The notes: generated from the letters alone by a model not told the origin. Shown: positions 37,476 through 49,480, counted from the first letter of the stretch. The stretch is DNA of 64,000 nt from Gavia stellata (GCF_030936135.1 NC_082594.1:131230668-131294667), one strand, 5' to 3'. Numbers and translations: made by a program.

Positions 37476-39629
37476 TTTGCTGTGGTATATTTAACATAAT
37501 GTCACAGGCTGTGTACCCAATTTGTATTTACGTTTGTGCCCTGAGCATTTTGCTTTAGCACATAGTACTTACATTCCCTCCAAGAACACTATGTTGCACT
37601 GGAGTGCAATGTCCTGGTTTTGCTGAGCTGCAGGGACTGTGGTCACGGCTAATATTTATGTCCTGTGCCTGTCAGCGTGTTAAGGAATGAAGCTAAATAA
37701 ACTTTGCAAAGCTGACAAACCCTCTCTGATTATTTTTGCCCCATCCTTTTCATTTGTGTAACAAGTTGCCAGGTTTGCATTTGGAAGGGCCTGTGCTGCA
37801 AGATGAGGGATCTCCTATCATCGAGATTTCCACTGCCCTTCCTGGCATTTGGATCGGGCTTTTAAAAAAGGGTACCTCTTCAAAGAGCTACGTAGTGTTT
37901 CACCTTTTAAATTTGCAGCATCTAACTGGGAGATACAGAGCCTTCCCTTCTCCCGGACTGGAAGCCAGAAGTCTGCATGGGCTAAGAGCAAATGGTCAGC
38001 CCAGGAGTGGTGGAGAAAAGACCCCCTGGTTTCTGCAGCTCTTGGTAGATCCTCTGGTGTCTAATAACATGCATATGCCAGATGAGACTTGGGGGGGTGG
38101 CGTGCATGCAGGATACCTGTTCCTTGTGTGGCTTCTTTGAACGAGGCGGTATCACATGGTGACCTTCCCTGCACTGGGAAAATGAGTAAGGGTCCCGTCC
38201 TCCTCCTCTGTCTCTTCTAAAGAAACGTGAGAACTTACATCTTTGAGACTGTGACCACACTATCAAAGCTGCTTAAAGTTGGCCAAGGGGTTCAAATGTT
38301 CGTGGTGAAGTAGGGAAGGAAAGAAGGGGAGAGGAACCACGCAACTGCTGCCTCTGCCCCCCACGCACACGTGCTTTGCAAATGAACCATCAAAGGGCTC
38401 CTGGATGAGAGCATAACCATGCCAGGGGGGCTCTCAAGCCCTGTGGTTAGGGCGGTCACCCAAGGAAAAGGAGTCTTCCAGGGGTGGCTGCTGTGTGTAC
38501 CGCAACCCGGGCCGCCCACCGGGCAAGCTGATCCCAAGCGGATCTCCCAGATGGGCCCCGGTGCACCTCTCCCATTGCCCATTGCCATCACCTCGTCTCT
38601 GGGAAGCCTCAGTAAAAAGTGGCAAATGGCTCAGAGCCTTGCATCCCTACGGGGGTGGCAGGCGGAGAAGAGCCACTGCTGTACACAAGATACCTCCATC
38701 ATACCTGAGTCCGCTTCAAATTCAATGCTCACCTCGTGTTTCTGGGGGGTGTCAAGGCCTTAAGCAGATTGTCTGCTCAGGGGAGTGTTACCCTGGGAGG
38801 ATTTCACCCGTGCACCTAACTGAACACTGAGGAAATCATTTTGACATGCGTTAGCCTGTTATTTTTGATACTGCCCTCCAAACACGGCTCTACTTTTGCT
38901 TTGCACAGTGTCAACCAAGGAAAAAGTTTACTATTTTTTCCCATTTCACTGTTAGCTTGTTTTTAATTCTCACAGACTGTCAGCGTAGCTTTACATCTTG
39001 GGACAGGGAAGCCTCTCTCAGGTTTTATCCCTGTTATTTTTCAGTTGTGATGCTGAATATTCTGATCCTGACTCAACAAAACACTTAACCATATGCTAAG
39101 ATGAAGGAATAACTGTCCTAACTAAGCTCTCTCATTTTATATATGTGCCACGTAAGACCTAAATAAATGTCTATAAATACGGTCAATAAATATGGTCAGT
39201 AAATGCTCACCCTAAGGTCAGTAAGTTTCATACTGAAGGCAATTGGATGGAGTAAGATGATCTCAGTGTGCTGAAGAGCTTGGCTGGATCAGGGACAGGG
39301 TACTCAGTACCCTGAAGGATCAGATTGCTGAAGAGTCTGGGTGACAATTTCAAAGCTCTTCCCCACAGATTCCTACTGAAATGCATGGAAACTGGGATTG
39401 CAGTTCCTCACACTAATTCTGAAGGTTGTGCCCTACATCTGTCTTTTGCTTTCTTCAGTGACTATTTCCAGTGATAATTCTTGTTGAGATTAATTTTTTG
39501 TTTTAATTAAGGTTAGAAACATATATTTTGATACTAAGAATGATTTTGGTTTTGTTGACTCACATTCTCTTCTTAGCTGAAATACTTACTCGCTCACAAA
39601 GAATTAATTGGAATAAATAAGAAAGAGCA

Positions 39630-39960
39630 ATCTAATGCAAATAGCCAGCAGAAGGAAATACTGGTTCACACAACATACTATTAACTTGTAGAAATCGTTG
39701 CCATAGGATGGAGTCAAACGCAAAAGCACGGCAAGCCTCAAAGCACAGATTGAAGAGTATTTCTGAAAGATTCTGAAAGGACTTTAGAAAGGCTATAAAA
39801 CTCCCTGTTTCAAGATTAAACCGATTAGTAGGGGTAAATAGAAGACAACAAGGGGAGGGGCAGGTTCTCTCCCATCCATAGTCCCTCAAACCCTTTTCGG
39901 CAGCATCCACGGCTAGACACCATAAAAGCCAGAATAGAGCCGGACAGACCAGGCACAGAA
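39630..39960 (+). mobile_element. Old, decayed CR1 LINE fragment (3' end of ORF2 and tail)
   Basis: Contains 'agaaggaaatactggttcac', then a decayed version of 'cataattaacttgtggaactcattgccacagg' (39650..39712) and a tail resembling the ancient CR1 3' region. It is strongly mutated. It lies about 470 bp beyond the predicted TBX15 transcript end. Confidence 0.65.
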
Positions 39961-40429
39961 CTGGGAATGGTATTGGTATATTTGTCTTCCCCTGTAAAAA
40001 TAAAAATTAATAAATGCTTCCAGAATTTATCTTTCAAGGTCTTTCTACCTTCCTGGTGCTTTTTCAATTCAGAAAACAAAAATTATTGACACAAGGAAAG
40101 CTGTAAACTCTGCAGCCATAACTTACAGCCAGGTTTGGGGGGGCTTCAGCTTCCCCGCTGCTTTCAGTGTTAATGTCTCAATCTCGTATTAGGAATGTAG
40201 TGCAAATGAAAAACTGACACATACCCCAAGATGACATTTAAAAACGAGAAACAAATTATACTGTTATTTGTAAGTATTATTTTCTATATTGACTGTGAAA
40301 AATTATTCTGAAAAGCTTTTTATTAGACTTTAACAATCAAAATAACAATTCTAGCTGTCCGTAAGACAGACTTCCCATGAAAGCAGGCACCTTACAGATG
40401 TCAAGCACTCAGTTTTTAAAATTTCTTGA
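39961..40429. other. Sequence just beyond the predicted TBX15 end
   Basis: AT-rich DNA with one further minus-strand AATAAA at 40319..40324, so it may belong to a longer 3' UTR. I see no other feature. Confidence 0.4.
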
Positions 40430-40447
40430 GAAGACAGAGTTTTAGTT

Positions 40448-40453
40448 TTTATT
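40448..40453 (-). promoter_or_regulatory. Candidate polyadenylation signal AATAAA of TBX15
   Basis: A perfect AATAAA on the minus strand about 1.55 kb after the stop codon, followed by U/GU-rich sequence. Competing signals lie at 40607..40612, 40707..40712 and 40319..40324, so this is only the preferred choice among four. Confidence 0.4.
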
Positions 40454-40890
40454 GTAATATTGCCTGGACTTCACAATTTAGCACCATGTCTTCATTTCCT
40501 CTGCCTCGCAAACACGCATGGCGGTATTTTGAAAATGTCTGTCTCTAGAAGACCACTGCGGAAGCCTCACAGACAGAGAAAAACACAGAGGGAACAATTG
40601 CAAAGATTTATTTAGCGCATTCTGTGCTTGGCACTTAGAAACAGAGTTCCGTGCATAGGGCAAATCTTTATACACCTTTTTCTTCATACATATTTTACAT
40701 ACCATTTTTATTGCCCTCTTTTATATTCATAATATTGAATCCCTCACTAGGCATATAAATACATTTATCTACAACACCTCACAACAAATCTCAATAATAT
40801 CTGTATTCTGTTACTTGGTATTTGCATTTTCACACAACTTAAATGCATAGCTTGCACCAAGCTACAATTGTTTTCTTACTTTTAAAGGAT

Positions 40891-40937
40891 TTGAAGAAAA
40901 AAAAAAAAAAGAGAAGAAAAAAAACAGAAAAGAAAGA
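40891..40937 (-). repeat. Pyrimidine (U/C) tract in the putative TBX15 3' UTR
   Basis: The plus strand is nearly pure purine here, with 14 consecutive A at 40897..40910. The transcript would therefore carry a U-rich pyrimidine tract, of the type bound by PTB- or ELAV-like proteins. Function is inferred only from composition. Confidence 0.5.
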
Positions 40938-42003
40938 TGTCAAAAGGCAACGATCTATTTGGTTAAACAGAGATCATGTGTCAGGCGGGAGGCTGGCGAA
41001 TACTCGACCTCACTGTTACTGAAATGCTAATGGTTTTCTATGGCAACTCTTGCATGCAAGGTGAGGGAGGCCGGCTGCACTTCCGTAGAGCAGAGCTCTC
41101 TTTTCTCATCGTTCTTCCCCATGAGCTCAGTCTGGACAGTTTCCTCCCACTGGGTTGAGTGCTATGGGACACACGTTCCTCACAAAGGCTGTCATCCTTT
41201 CGGTTTGGGTGCATCGCTTCGGGTCACGCCAACAGGAGCTGAGCCCCCTCTCCCCCATCCATCTTTCCAAAGATCAGTCCCCACTTACGTCTGAGGCTCA
41301 CTTGTAGGTTAAAACTTTTCTCTCTCTTCTCTCTCTCCCATCTCCGTCTGCAGGCTGGGTGCTGGTAAGCTCGGCCCTCGCAACGAAACCGCTCGTCGGG
41401 CAGAGCCATAGTGAAAACGCAGAAACATCTTTGGGAGGAGAAGCTCCAGCCCAGCAGCGCCATTCCTGTGCTACAGCGGGAGAAGGAGCCGAGGGCCACT
41501 GGTGCCTTCAGAAATGGGCTGAGCTGCTCCAGCAGTGAGGAATGGTCTGGGAAGGGGGAGGTCTTTAAAGCTACGGGCAGTGCAGCTTCAGAGGACGAAG
41601 CCTTGGGAGTCTGCCTTTCTTCGACACCTGGAGGAGACAGCACAGGGGCTCGGCTCCCTCCACACCGAGAGCTCACACAAGCTGAGAGTTAATGCGTAAA
41701 CGGTATATTCAGCTGCTTCTCTCCAGCTTCTTGTTAAAGTCATGCCCTTCTCTCTGCAATGTCCAGAAAGAGCAGATGCTCCATGCCAGGTCTGGAGGCC
41801 CTGGGCTACAACAAGCTGCGAAGGCTGTCAGTCGAGGCTTTCCACAAGGTTCTGTGGCACATACCTAGATGGCTCGTGTTCTTATTTATCATTACGATAC
41901 TAGTTCCACTATAAGTTTGAAGGCAAAAAGGTACTGGGATGGGTTTACCCCTAGAAATGACGAAGGTCCGGCTGCCTTCGATGCCAAGGAGGGGCACGGC
42001 TTG

Positions 42004-42788
42004 TTAGACCATGTGCACAGACATCTGTGAGGAGGAGCCCTGAACCGCACCGTACTGTCTGTTGTCACAGGCATTGGCCGTCTGCTGGTTGCCGGAGGGA
42101 GGGCTGATCATGTGCATCCCGTGATCCATCCCCGTGGAAAGGTATTGCCTCTCTCCGAAGGCCCCACCGGATGGGGAAGAGCAGAGTAAAGTGCTTTGGG
42201 AGGTGGTGAGTTTCTCCGGGCTCGCCGCCAGCCTGGGGGAAGCAGGGAAATTGTATCCATAGAGGTTGTAGGGATTGTGCAGGGAGAAGGCGTTGTAGGA
42301 GCTCTGCTGCATGTGGCCGCCACCGAACATGTGTGAAGAGGAGGAGGTGGAGGCAGGGTTGCCTGCTTGCATGACATACTGAAACTGGGAGCTGGGGAAG
42401 GACCCCAGTTGGCCGCTGTACGCCTCCATCTTGCTGTTGCTGGGCAGGGAGGAAGGAGTCGGCATTCCTGAGATCAAGGATGGAGTCCTCTGAGGCATGA
42501 AGGTTTCGGAGGGCTGCGAGGCAGAAGCGGTGCCGCTCTGCAGCCGGTTGTAGCCACCGTCGCTCAGCCCTGGGTAGCTCTGCAAGGCGGCCATGTTGCT
42601 TCTGGCACACGGGGGATAATCAGACAGGTTGAGGTTGCAAAGCTGACTCTCCCGGCAGCCAACGTTGAAAGTGTTGGGGGCCAGATGAAAGGCTGGAGGG
42701 GAGCAGGATGGAGAAAGAAGGTGAGAGGAAGCGGAGGGCGACGGGGTCCCCGTGCTGGAGGTGGTCGGGGAGGTGCCTGTGCTGCCTC
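42004..42788 (-). CDS. TBX15: TBX15 last coding exon (C-terminal region and stop)
   Basis: This exon encodes the C-terminal regulatory part of TBX15, a nuclear T-box transcription factor acting in limb, skeletal, skin and craniofacial mesenchyme. On the minus strand a pyrimidine-rich tract ending in TTTTGCAG precedes the exon. The first two bases complete a split glycine codon, followed by GSTGTSPTTSSTGTPSPSAS, and 260 residues are read before TAA at 42004..42006. The segment is rich in Ser, Thr, Pro and Gln. It carries stretches I recognise from TBX15: CRESQLCNLNLSDYPPCARS, PSETFMPQRTPSLISG, NAFSLHNPYNLYGYNFP, PRLAASPEKL and the terminal QMSVHMV. The paralogue TBX18 ends in a different sequence (VSAHMV) and lacks several of these blocks, so TBX15 is the better call. 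The reading frame is intact. The ORF continues upstream with a Met, but that part is intron read-through and is not a start codon. Confidence 0.97.
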
Positions 42789-43139
42789 CTGCAAAACAAA
42801 ACACATGGGAGGATGTTCAGAGCCCGGGACCACATCTGCAAACCGAGACGGTCTCATGAAAAAAAAGCTTAGTTTAATAAAGAAACAAGGGTGGTAAAAT
42901 AGCCGCTGGAAAACTCAGCCTTTCTTGGCAAGAGCCCTCGATTTATTAATAGCATCCCTTGGTCCTTCCTGATGCTTTTTTGTTATGATTTTGTTTTTCA
43001 ACGGAGATTTTCTTCCCTTTTAAAATAGGAAAGAGAAGCAAGCGTGCCACAGAGCAATCGAAGGCAGTGGGAAAAGCTGCAAGGAAGCACGGCTCCATCA
43101 GTCAGGAGATCTGGCATGTTTATCTAGTCCCGTTTTAAC

Positions 43140-43156
43140 AAAAAAAAAAAAAAAAA
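43140..43156. repeat. Poly-A tract (17 A)
   Basis: An uninterrupted A run in the TBX15 last intron, about 350 bp upstream of the last exon on the gene's strand. It reads as poly-T in the transcript direction. Confidence 0.95.
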
Positions 43157-44284
43157 GTCTCATCTCCCTCTCCTGGTCTGCAGGAAGGCCACCAGTCAGT
43201 GGGCTGCATGGCCCCGCTACAAACATGCTTTATCATCCACTCGGGGGGCTTGTGTCGGGAAGTGGCTGAAAGCATGTTGGACTTCTGCACTGTTCAACAG
43301 TGTTTTCGGATGGCTTGTGGTGCAGCGGTGCCGCTTTAAGCCAGAAGTAACACTAAAACGAAGGGACACAGTTTCAAGCTATAGCCTGTTTCACCAAGCA
43401 GAGATAGGGCATGTGTCAGGCTTTTCAATCCTGTGCTTTAACTTTTAACTTTATGTTGTATCATGGGTGTTAACAAAATATTGATATATATGCATGTCGG
43501 TAGTATCAATGTATTATACATTCTTCATGCTATGAATGATAGAATTGATTATTTTGCACAGCAGAGATGCTCACATGTTCTGACCTGGGAAAACAATACT
43601 GCGTAATACTACCAAGAACAGTAACAAACTGAAAGTAAGTGATAGGAAGAAGCTGATGGCACAACTTCGAGCTTGAGAAGATGTTGTTTATAGGCAAGAT
43701 TCTGAGTTAGAGGAAGCTTGCTTGGTCAACCAGGAAAATCAGTTCTGTGCTTAAGGAAATGCAATTTTCTGGTGTGAAACGTATTTTTTTTGTTTGAATG
43801 ATTCCCTTTGCATCAGATCCCATTTCTGCATTAGGGAAACTAACACTGAAGACTCTTGTAGAAGGAGCAAAGAGGTGCTGGGGAAAAGATTTGACATGGG
43901 GATAAGTAGAACCAGAGGAACTAGGAGGACAACTGGTGAGGCAGCATTTTGGACAGGCTAGAAGATGACAGGTGAGAGGCCAAGGGACTGGAAAAGAAGG
44001 CGTTAGAGTGGGCAGCTGAAATTTAACCAAGCCGGAGATTGCACATTGAGGATCAAAAGTAAGGGACAGCTTTCTCTTGCATTGCCTTGTGGAAAAAAAA
44101 CAGCAGGATTTTGAGACCAGTCTAGGTCTGCTGCAAAATGGGGGAGGAACTGAATGCAGTGCTGCTTGATGAAAAGAGAATAGGTGATGCTAATGGTTAA
44201 GAGACGCACTAGAAGGACAGGTTCTGCGTCAGCATATGGTGGTGAGAATGTAAGTAAGATTATACCTCAGCACAGGAAAGACAT

Positions 44285-44757
44285 GGACCTGTTGGAGTAG
44301 TTCCAGAGGAGGCCACAAAAATGATCAGAGGGATGGAACACCTCTGCTACGGAGAAAGGCTGAGAGAGTTGGGGTGGTTCAGCCTGGAGAAGAGAAGGCT
44401 CCAGGGAGACCTTATTGCTGCCTTTCAGTACTTAAACGGGCCTTAAAAGAAAGATGGGGACAGACTTTTTAGCAGGACCTGTTGCGATAGGACAAGGGGT
44501 AATGGTTTTAAACTAAAAGAGGGGAGATTCAGACTAGATATAAGGAAGAAATTTTTTACGATGAGGGTGGTGAAACACTGGCACAGGTTGCCCAGAGAGG
44601 TGGTAGATGCCCCGTCCCTGGAACCATTCGAAGTCAGGTTGCACAGGGCTCTGAGCAACCTGACCTAGTTGAAGGTGGCCCTGCTCATGGCAGGGGGGTT
44701 GGACTAGATGATCTTTGGAGGCCCCTTCCAACCCAAACTATTCTATGATTCTATGTA
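44285..44757 (+). mobile_element. CR1 LINE, 3' end, about 470 bp
   Basis: Runs from 'gaggccacaaaaatgatcag' through 'ttcagcctggagaagagaag', 'cacaggttgcccagagaggt' and 'ggggttggactagatgatct' to the terminal 'ctatgattctatg'. It is a second avian CR1 subfamily, different from the copies at 272, 28270 and 50525 in its 3' UTR. It lies antisense to TBX15 in the last intron and is 5'-truncated and inactive. Confidence 0.95.
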
Positions 44758-46693
44758 TGACTCTCTAACACATCTAGGATGAAACGGAATGGGGCGTTAG
44801 AGTGAAAATATAACTTTGAGACATTAATAGTATTTGGGATTTTTTAATTTTAAAAAATTTTGAAACAAGAGCCAGAAAAAAAGAAAAACAGCCTTGGGTG
44901 AGCACAGCCTTGAGTGGTTGCAGCTGACCCAGGCAGCATCAAGAAAATGCACATTTCTGTGTTGCTAAGTCAAAGCAGCCGTTCCCATTACCAACCATGG
45001 GGATGAATGCTTATTGCTAAGCCACTGACTCCTTTTGACTTTCATTCAGAAGCATAAAAGAGAAGCACTGAGTCAAATCTACATTAGCATTAATGAGAAA
45101 ACGTGAAGTTTCAAAAGGCATCATGGACTTTCTATATTCCCTTCTTGACAACACTGAAATGCTCAAACTTGCTAGTGCACTTTTGCTCCAGAGTTCAAAG
45201 ACTTTCTGTGTGAATTTCTAATTTAGTGTTTATTGTAAAAGGTACACTTCCCTGGTTCATTTGAAGTCTCTGACAGATAATCTGTGGCTAATTTTGCTGC
45301 AGTAAGTTAAGACAGTAGCTCCTCCAGCCTTTCTCCCTGTCTCTCTGTTACAGGTTGTCAATACTGCAGCAGGATCGGCAGAAAGGAACGTCTGCCTCTA
45401 CACAAGTAGTTTCATTGCAAAGTCTATTTTAGTTGAAATTAGTGATCAAGGTGAGTTTGAACCGAGGTACACAACTACAAACACACATTTCCTGTTAGCC
45501 CTGCACTAAAAAGCATAGCCTCTGACAGAGAGGGCAGGCAGACAGCTGAGTTCATAGATCATCACTTTGCTATCAAAGCTCAAAATACAGAGGTCACATA
45601 ATCACAAAACAAATACAGCACAAAGTGAGATGTATTTAACCCACAGTAGTTCCGCACTTGATTTTTTACACCACATATTTCATGAACAAACTTCAGACGG
45701 TGACTTACTTGGCTGACAGTGTCTGGAGAATAAGTAAAAATACATATGTATAGATGTATGAGCATTTAATGATCTGTTTGAAATAAAATACGTAGAATAA
45801 ATCTATAACTACAATGTCTTCATTTCAGCCTTCCTTTACCCCATAGTTAACCTTTAGAAACTATGCAGGAGAGGAGCACGCACACCAGTTACCTCAAGCA
45901 TTAGGTTTTAAACATCTGCTAAGGAGTTACCATTGAGTCGTACCCATAGCTGAGGCTTTGTCTCCACAGAGAGTAAGTAGAGATCTCTGATCAGCAATCA
46001 CAAGGTATTCTTAATGGTTCCAAAACTGAAACACTGAATTGCACATTTCAGTTTACCCCAGAAGAGGGACTAAAGTGATTCTGCTCTGAATTATCCCTAT
46101 TTGCAGGCCAACAGAAAAACCCTGAAGTGACAACACAGTGATTAGGAAACAAAGTAAAAAAGATTTTTTTCTTTTTCACTGTAACTTTAAAATGATGAGG
46201 AGGTGAGAGATCCATCAACGGGAGCAAACGCCAGACCTGACAAGTGTCTTTCAAGCATGCTTTGCTGCAAATGCCAACCATAAGCACAGGACACACCACA
46301 ATTCTGCTGCAACAGAGCATAATGCAGGAGCCTGAAGTTCCTGATCATTTGCAGAATAATTTTTACGCCTTCAAGTGGAACAGGAAACAAGACAAAGCAA
46401 GGCTCATCTCAGCTCACCCTCTTCAGAAGGCAAACAGCTCTACTCCGCTCTGAACGATGTTTCTGATCTGTCTTTGCTGGCAGCACAAAGTACTGGCCAA
46501 ACACAACCTGGACTTTTGTGAAGTTATAACTTGGACTGTAGTTGTTACAAAGTCAGCCAAATACCCCTAGAGATGGCAGCAAGCCCAGCAAGTATATCCA
46601 CACCATACTAGAGTCTCAGATACACAGATGTGTATGTCATTTTAATGGAAGGAATGAATACAAACCAATCTAGTTAAACTGATACACAAGGCT

Positions 46694-47134
46694 GTGTTTA
46701 GGTCTGGTTTAAGTCAAATGAAACCACATTTAAGGAAGAACAAAATGAATCTCTCAATAATTCTCCTCTGTTCCTTTTCTCTACTCGCTATTGCCCCGGA
46801 AATAATTGCCAACACCAATGGCGTTTACCACGAATGTCACAGTATCTCTCACCTTCACACTTACCGTGATTCCAGAGTGATTAATGACTACTGTGTCCGG
46901 TCTTCTGAAGATCGTTTCTGGCCCTGCATACATCAGTCCCAGCTGTTAGCAAGTCACATTTGTATAAAATGCAAGGTTCGTAACTTCAAAACCCCCTCCT
47001 TTGTATCTGAACCCTGCCCCACAGGGCAGATGAAAGCGTCCGTCCTCACAGTGTCCTGCCGTTATGTCTCGGGCTTAGCCAAGCCCTGGTGCCATTCTGA
47101 AAGGAGCCTGCTCTCTGTCTGGGCAAACAAGTGA
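46694..47134 (+). CDS. 146-codon ORF with signal-peptide-like start and eight cysteines (possible retroviral env remnant)
   Basis: I do not recognise this protein. The frame is open from ATG at 46694 to a stop at 47134. A second Met at codon 18 begins a short N-region and a hydrophobic run (LSIILLCSFSLLAIAPEIIA) that looks like a signal peptide. Eight cysteines follow in about 100 residues, an even number that would suit a secreted disulphide-bonded protein. It lies antisense in a TBX15 intron, with no clear promoter or intron. About 40 bp after the stop is a polypurine run (47174..47185) followed by sequence with LTR-like features, so the most economical reading is a degenerate leader of a retroviral envelope gene without its transmembrane part. 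It could also be a chance ORF. Confidence 0.25.
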   Translation: MFRSGLSQMKPHLRKNKMNLSIILLCSFSLLAIAPEIIANTNGVYHECHSISHLHTYRDSRVINDYCVRSSEDRFWPCIHQSQLLASHICIKCKVRNFKTPSFVSEPCPTGQMKASVLTVSCRYVSGLAKPWCHSERSLLSVWANK

Positions 47135-47173
47135 TAACTAAGTTGACCTTATCAAAGGGACAGGAGCATTTCC

Positions 47174-47620
47174 AAAGGGGGGGAGTGGAAAATGATCTGG
47201 TGCAAGAAAGGTCAAAAACTACAAACTGGACCAAGAAGTAAGAAATCATTGGTAACGAGGGGAGGTGGGAAAAAGAAGAATGAAATCATGGTGGAAGGCA
47301 GGGAAACCCTGTGGAGAGGGTGGAGTGCAAAGGCAAATCTTCTTCCTCACGTCAGCGTTCTCTCTTGTGAACACCATATAGAAATGGTGGCTGTGCACCA
47401 GTGTCAAATACCTGCCCACGAGGAATAGGGAAGAAACTACAGCTTCTCATCTGGATACAAACAAGAACGGCCATTAAAACTTCATCTCAAGTAGCTTATG
47501 ACTGGTCACCTGTGACCTTCTGAGCCTTGGTAACGGTTCTGTCTATCTATATGTTCCCAATAGACTCTTGCTTTTGCTTTTACCTAGACTGAGCTTGTGT
47601 TAAGGACAATTTCAGAGTAA
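47174..47620 (+). mobile_element. Possible degenerate LTR with polypurine tract
   Basis: A purine run (AAA, seven G, AG; 47174..47185) is followed at once by TG (47186), as at the start of a 3' LTR. Downstream are ATTAAA (47473..47478), GGTCAC/GTGACC facing each other (47504..47517), and CCAATAGACTCTTGC (47559..47573), which resembles the polyadenylation/R region of many vertebrate ERVs. The 3' border near 47620 (ends ...CA) is a guess, and terminal repeats match poorly. Confidence 0.25.
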
Positions 47621-49394
47621 ACTGCAAGTCCAAACATACCCAGTCCACAGGTATGATGTGCCTTAAAATGAGGGGCTGGAGTATTCTTGAAGTATTCAGC
47701 ACGCCAGGGTGTCTGAAAGGCAAAGGGGACCTCTTCTACACAGGGTAGGTCACGTAGAGAACTTCTAACACCGCAGTGTAGGTGGAAAACACATCCGCCA
47801 GCAGCCAGTGTTAGCCAAGGGAGCTTTCTGGCAACCGGGAGATGGAGGGAGAGCATCAATGCCAAGGGAGCCTGAAGCAATTTTGCATGGAAAAATTTCT
47901 GGGATCTCTCTTACGAATGACACCACACTAGTCAGTTGACCCACACCTTATCCCAGCCTCCTTTATCTGAAAGATGTACATAGATCACACTTTGGACTCT
48001 ACTGCAGCGTACTCTCCTTGCTAATATTTCCAGGCATCGGTTGCTACCATCACCTGCAGTGCCTCTGTAGAAGCCTCTCCGTCCTTGAAGTCCTTGCTTA
48101 GTGCAGAGGAGGAGAGCAAGCGCAAGCTGAAGCTGCGGTCTGCACAAGATATCCGAACATGAGGGCCATGCCCTGTGCAATGGTAGAGTCTCATCAGACA
48201 GCTACAGGTCAGAGCTTTAAAGTAGTTTGGGCAACTTGATCGCTGCCATTATCTGACCACATCAGCAGGCTCCAGCTTTTGGTGCGGTTGGGCTCGGGCA
48301 ATGACAACCTGGTATTCACCACCTTGTTAAGAACAGATGTGGCTGAGGGTCCTCAGAGCTTGTGCCCTGACTTTCCAACAAGGATGGGAACCGCAAGGTG
48401 ATTTGTCTTAAGATTTTACATTTTGATGTGTCAGTCAGGACAAAGTTATTATTATATGAAGAAGCAAACGCTTCTTCAACAGCTCAGCCCACTTCCACCT
48501 GCAAGCTAGTTTAGCTTATCACAGCCGCAGATATGGGCTGCAGGTTCAGCACGGCCAACCTATAGCTCAGAGGCTGTACTCAGCCCAGAAGGACAGTGTC
48601 CAGCCCACAGCCTCGGCCCAGCCATCTTCTCCCACCTTTGGATGTGAGCAGGACCTAGCCCGAAGAGCAGATGCTTGGGAGCGATCGGTGCACAGCCTTG
48701 CTGATCCGTCTCCTGGAGGAGCCACAGCCCCTCTTCTGACACACACCCAACAGGTCAGCATCTCCACCGTGGGATAGGCATGTGTCCGAGCACCTGAGGG
48801 TGCGGGAAAGAGGGGCTGTGGCCACTAGTCATTCACCTGGCTCGCGGCTCTCCTCCTGGCACTTTGCTTGAGCTAATAAGCCCTCCTGAGAGGCAGTTTA
48901 TATTCACTTGGGCACAGAGCCATGCTAATGCAGCTCTCCAGCTTTCCAAATGGAGCTGGCTGGGAGCTGGCATGTCTGTGGCCAGCGTGGAGCACAGACA
49001 GAGGAGCCTGTCCATGCAGATGTACTCTAAGTCACTCCTGAAAGCTCTGATTTTTGTGAAGGCTCTACAGACATGTACACATATGTAAGGGGATTTCCTA
49101 AAGCATGGGAGAGACCAACCCTTCCCGGTTTTTTGCAACGTTCTACCCTTGGACACAACAGTAAGTAAAAGTGATGGCATGCATGCAGGAAAACAAATTT
49201 GAACAAAAAGGTAAAATCCCTTTCCTGTTCTGTGCACTCGCACATGCATGCACCCTAAGTAAGGTTTATGAAACTTACTCCCTGTCTTCCGAGTTACTGT
49301 ACCTCTGGATGCAGAACAAAAATGAAGTACTTGCCCAAAGGTGGAAATCTGAGATGATTATGAGGGAAGGTTTGTGCAGATTGTCAGGTGATCT

Positions 49395-49480
49395 GACTGA
49401 TGGATTGTGAGGCCAGAGGGTGCCACTGTAATCATCTAATCTCATGGCCTTTAAAAGCCAGGCATAGCACAAACCTGGAT
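49395..49480 (+). mobile_element. Possible ancient amniote retroposon tail
   Basis: The stretch 'ggccagagggtgccactgta' followed by 'atcatctaatctcatggcc' resembles the common reptilian repeat tail that reads ggccagaagggaccattgtg and then atcatctagtctgacc. It is short and mutated. Confidence 0.4.

Larger units (their letters stand above)
28863..39629. other. Intergenic DNA without a recognised gene
   Basis: A long stretch with few recognisable repeats. It has a 149-codon Arg/Cys-rich plus ORF at 30526..30975 with no recognised domain, AT-rich unique-looking sequence at about 34560..34800, a GGTTAATT cluster at 35960..36556, a T run at 37361..37377 and paired E-box palindromes at 37381..37475. 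No exon was recognised. Confidence 0.55.
40430..42003 (-). other. TBX15: Putative TBX15 3' UTR
   Basis: The region follows the TBX15 stop codon on the minus strand, with no splice or coding signal. Minus-strand AATAAA motifs lie at 40707..40712, 40607..40612, 40448..40453 and 40319..40324, so several end points are possible. I placed the end just past the 40448 signal, whose downstream side is U- and GU-rich, which gives a UTR of about 1.57 kb. Read as RNA it contains a long U-rich pyrimidine tract (40891..40937), a UAUUUAU element near 40751..40770 and a Pumilio-type UGUAGAUA at 40766..40773. Minus-strand ORFs inside it, the longest 41224..41676, look like chance. The true end is uncertain. 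Confidence 0.45.

Noticed and set aside
41224..41676. 150-codon minus ORF in the region after the TBX15 stop
   Set aside because: It lies inside the putative 3' UTR, shows no domain, and its frame is explained by the GC-rich composition.
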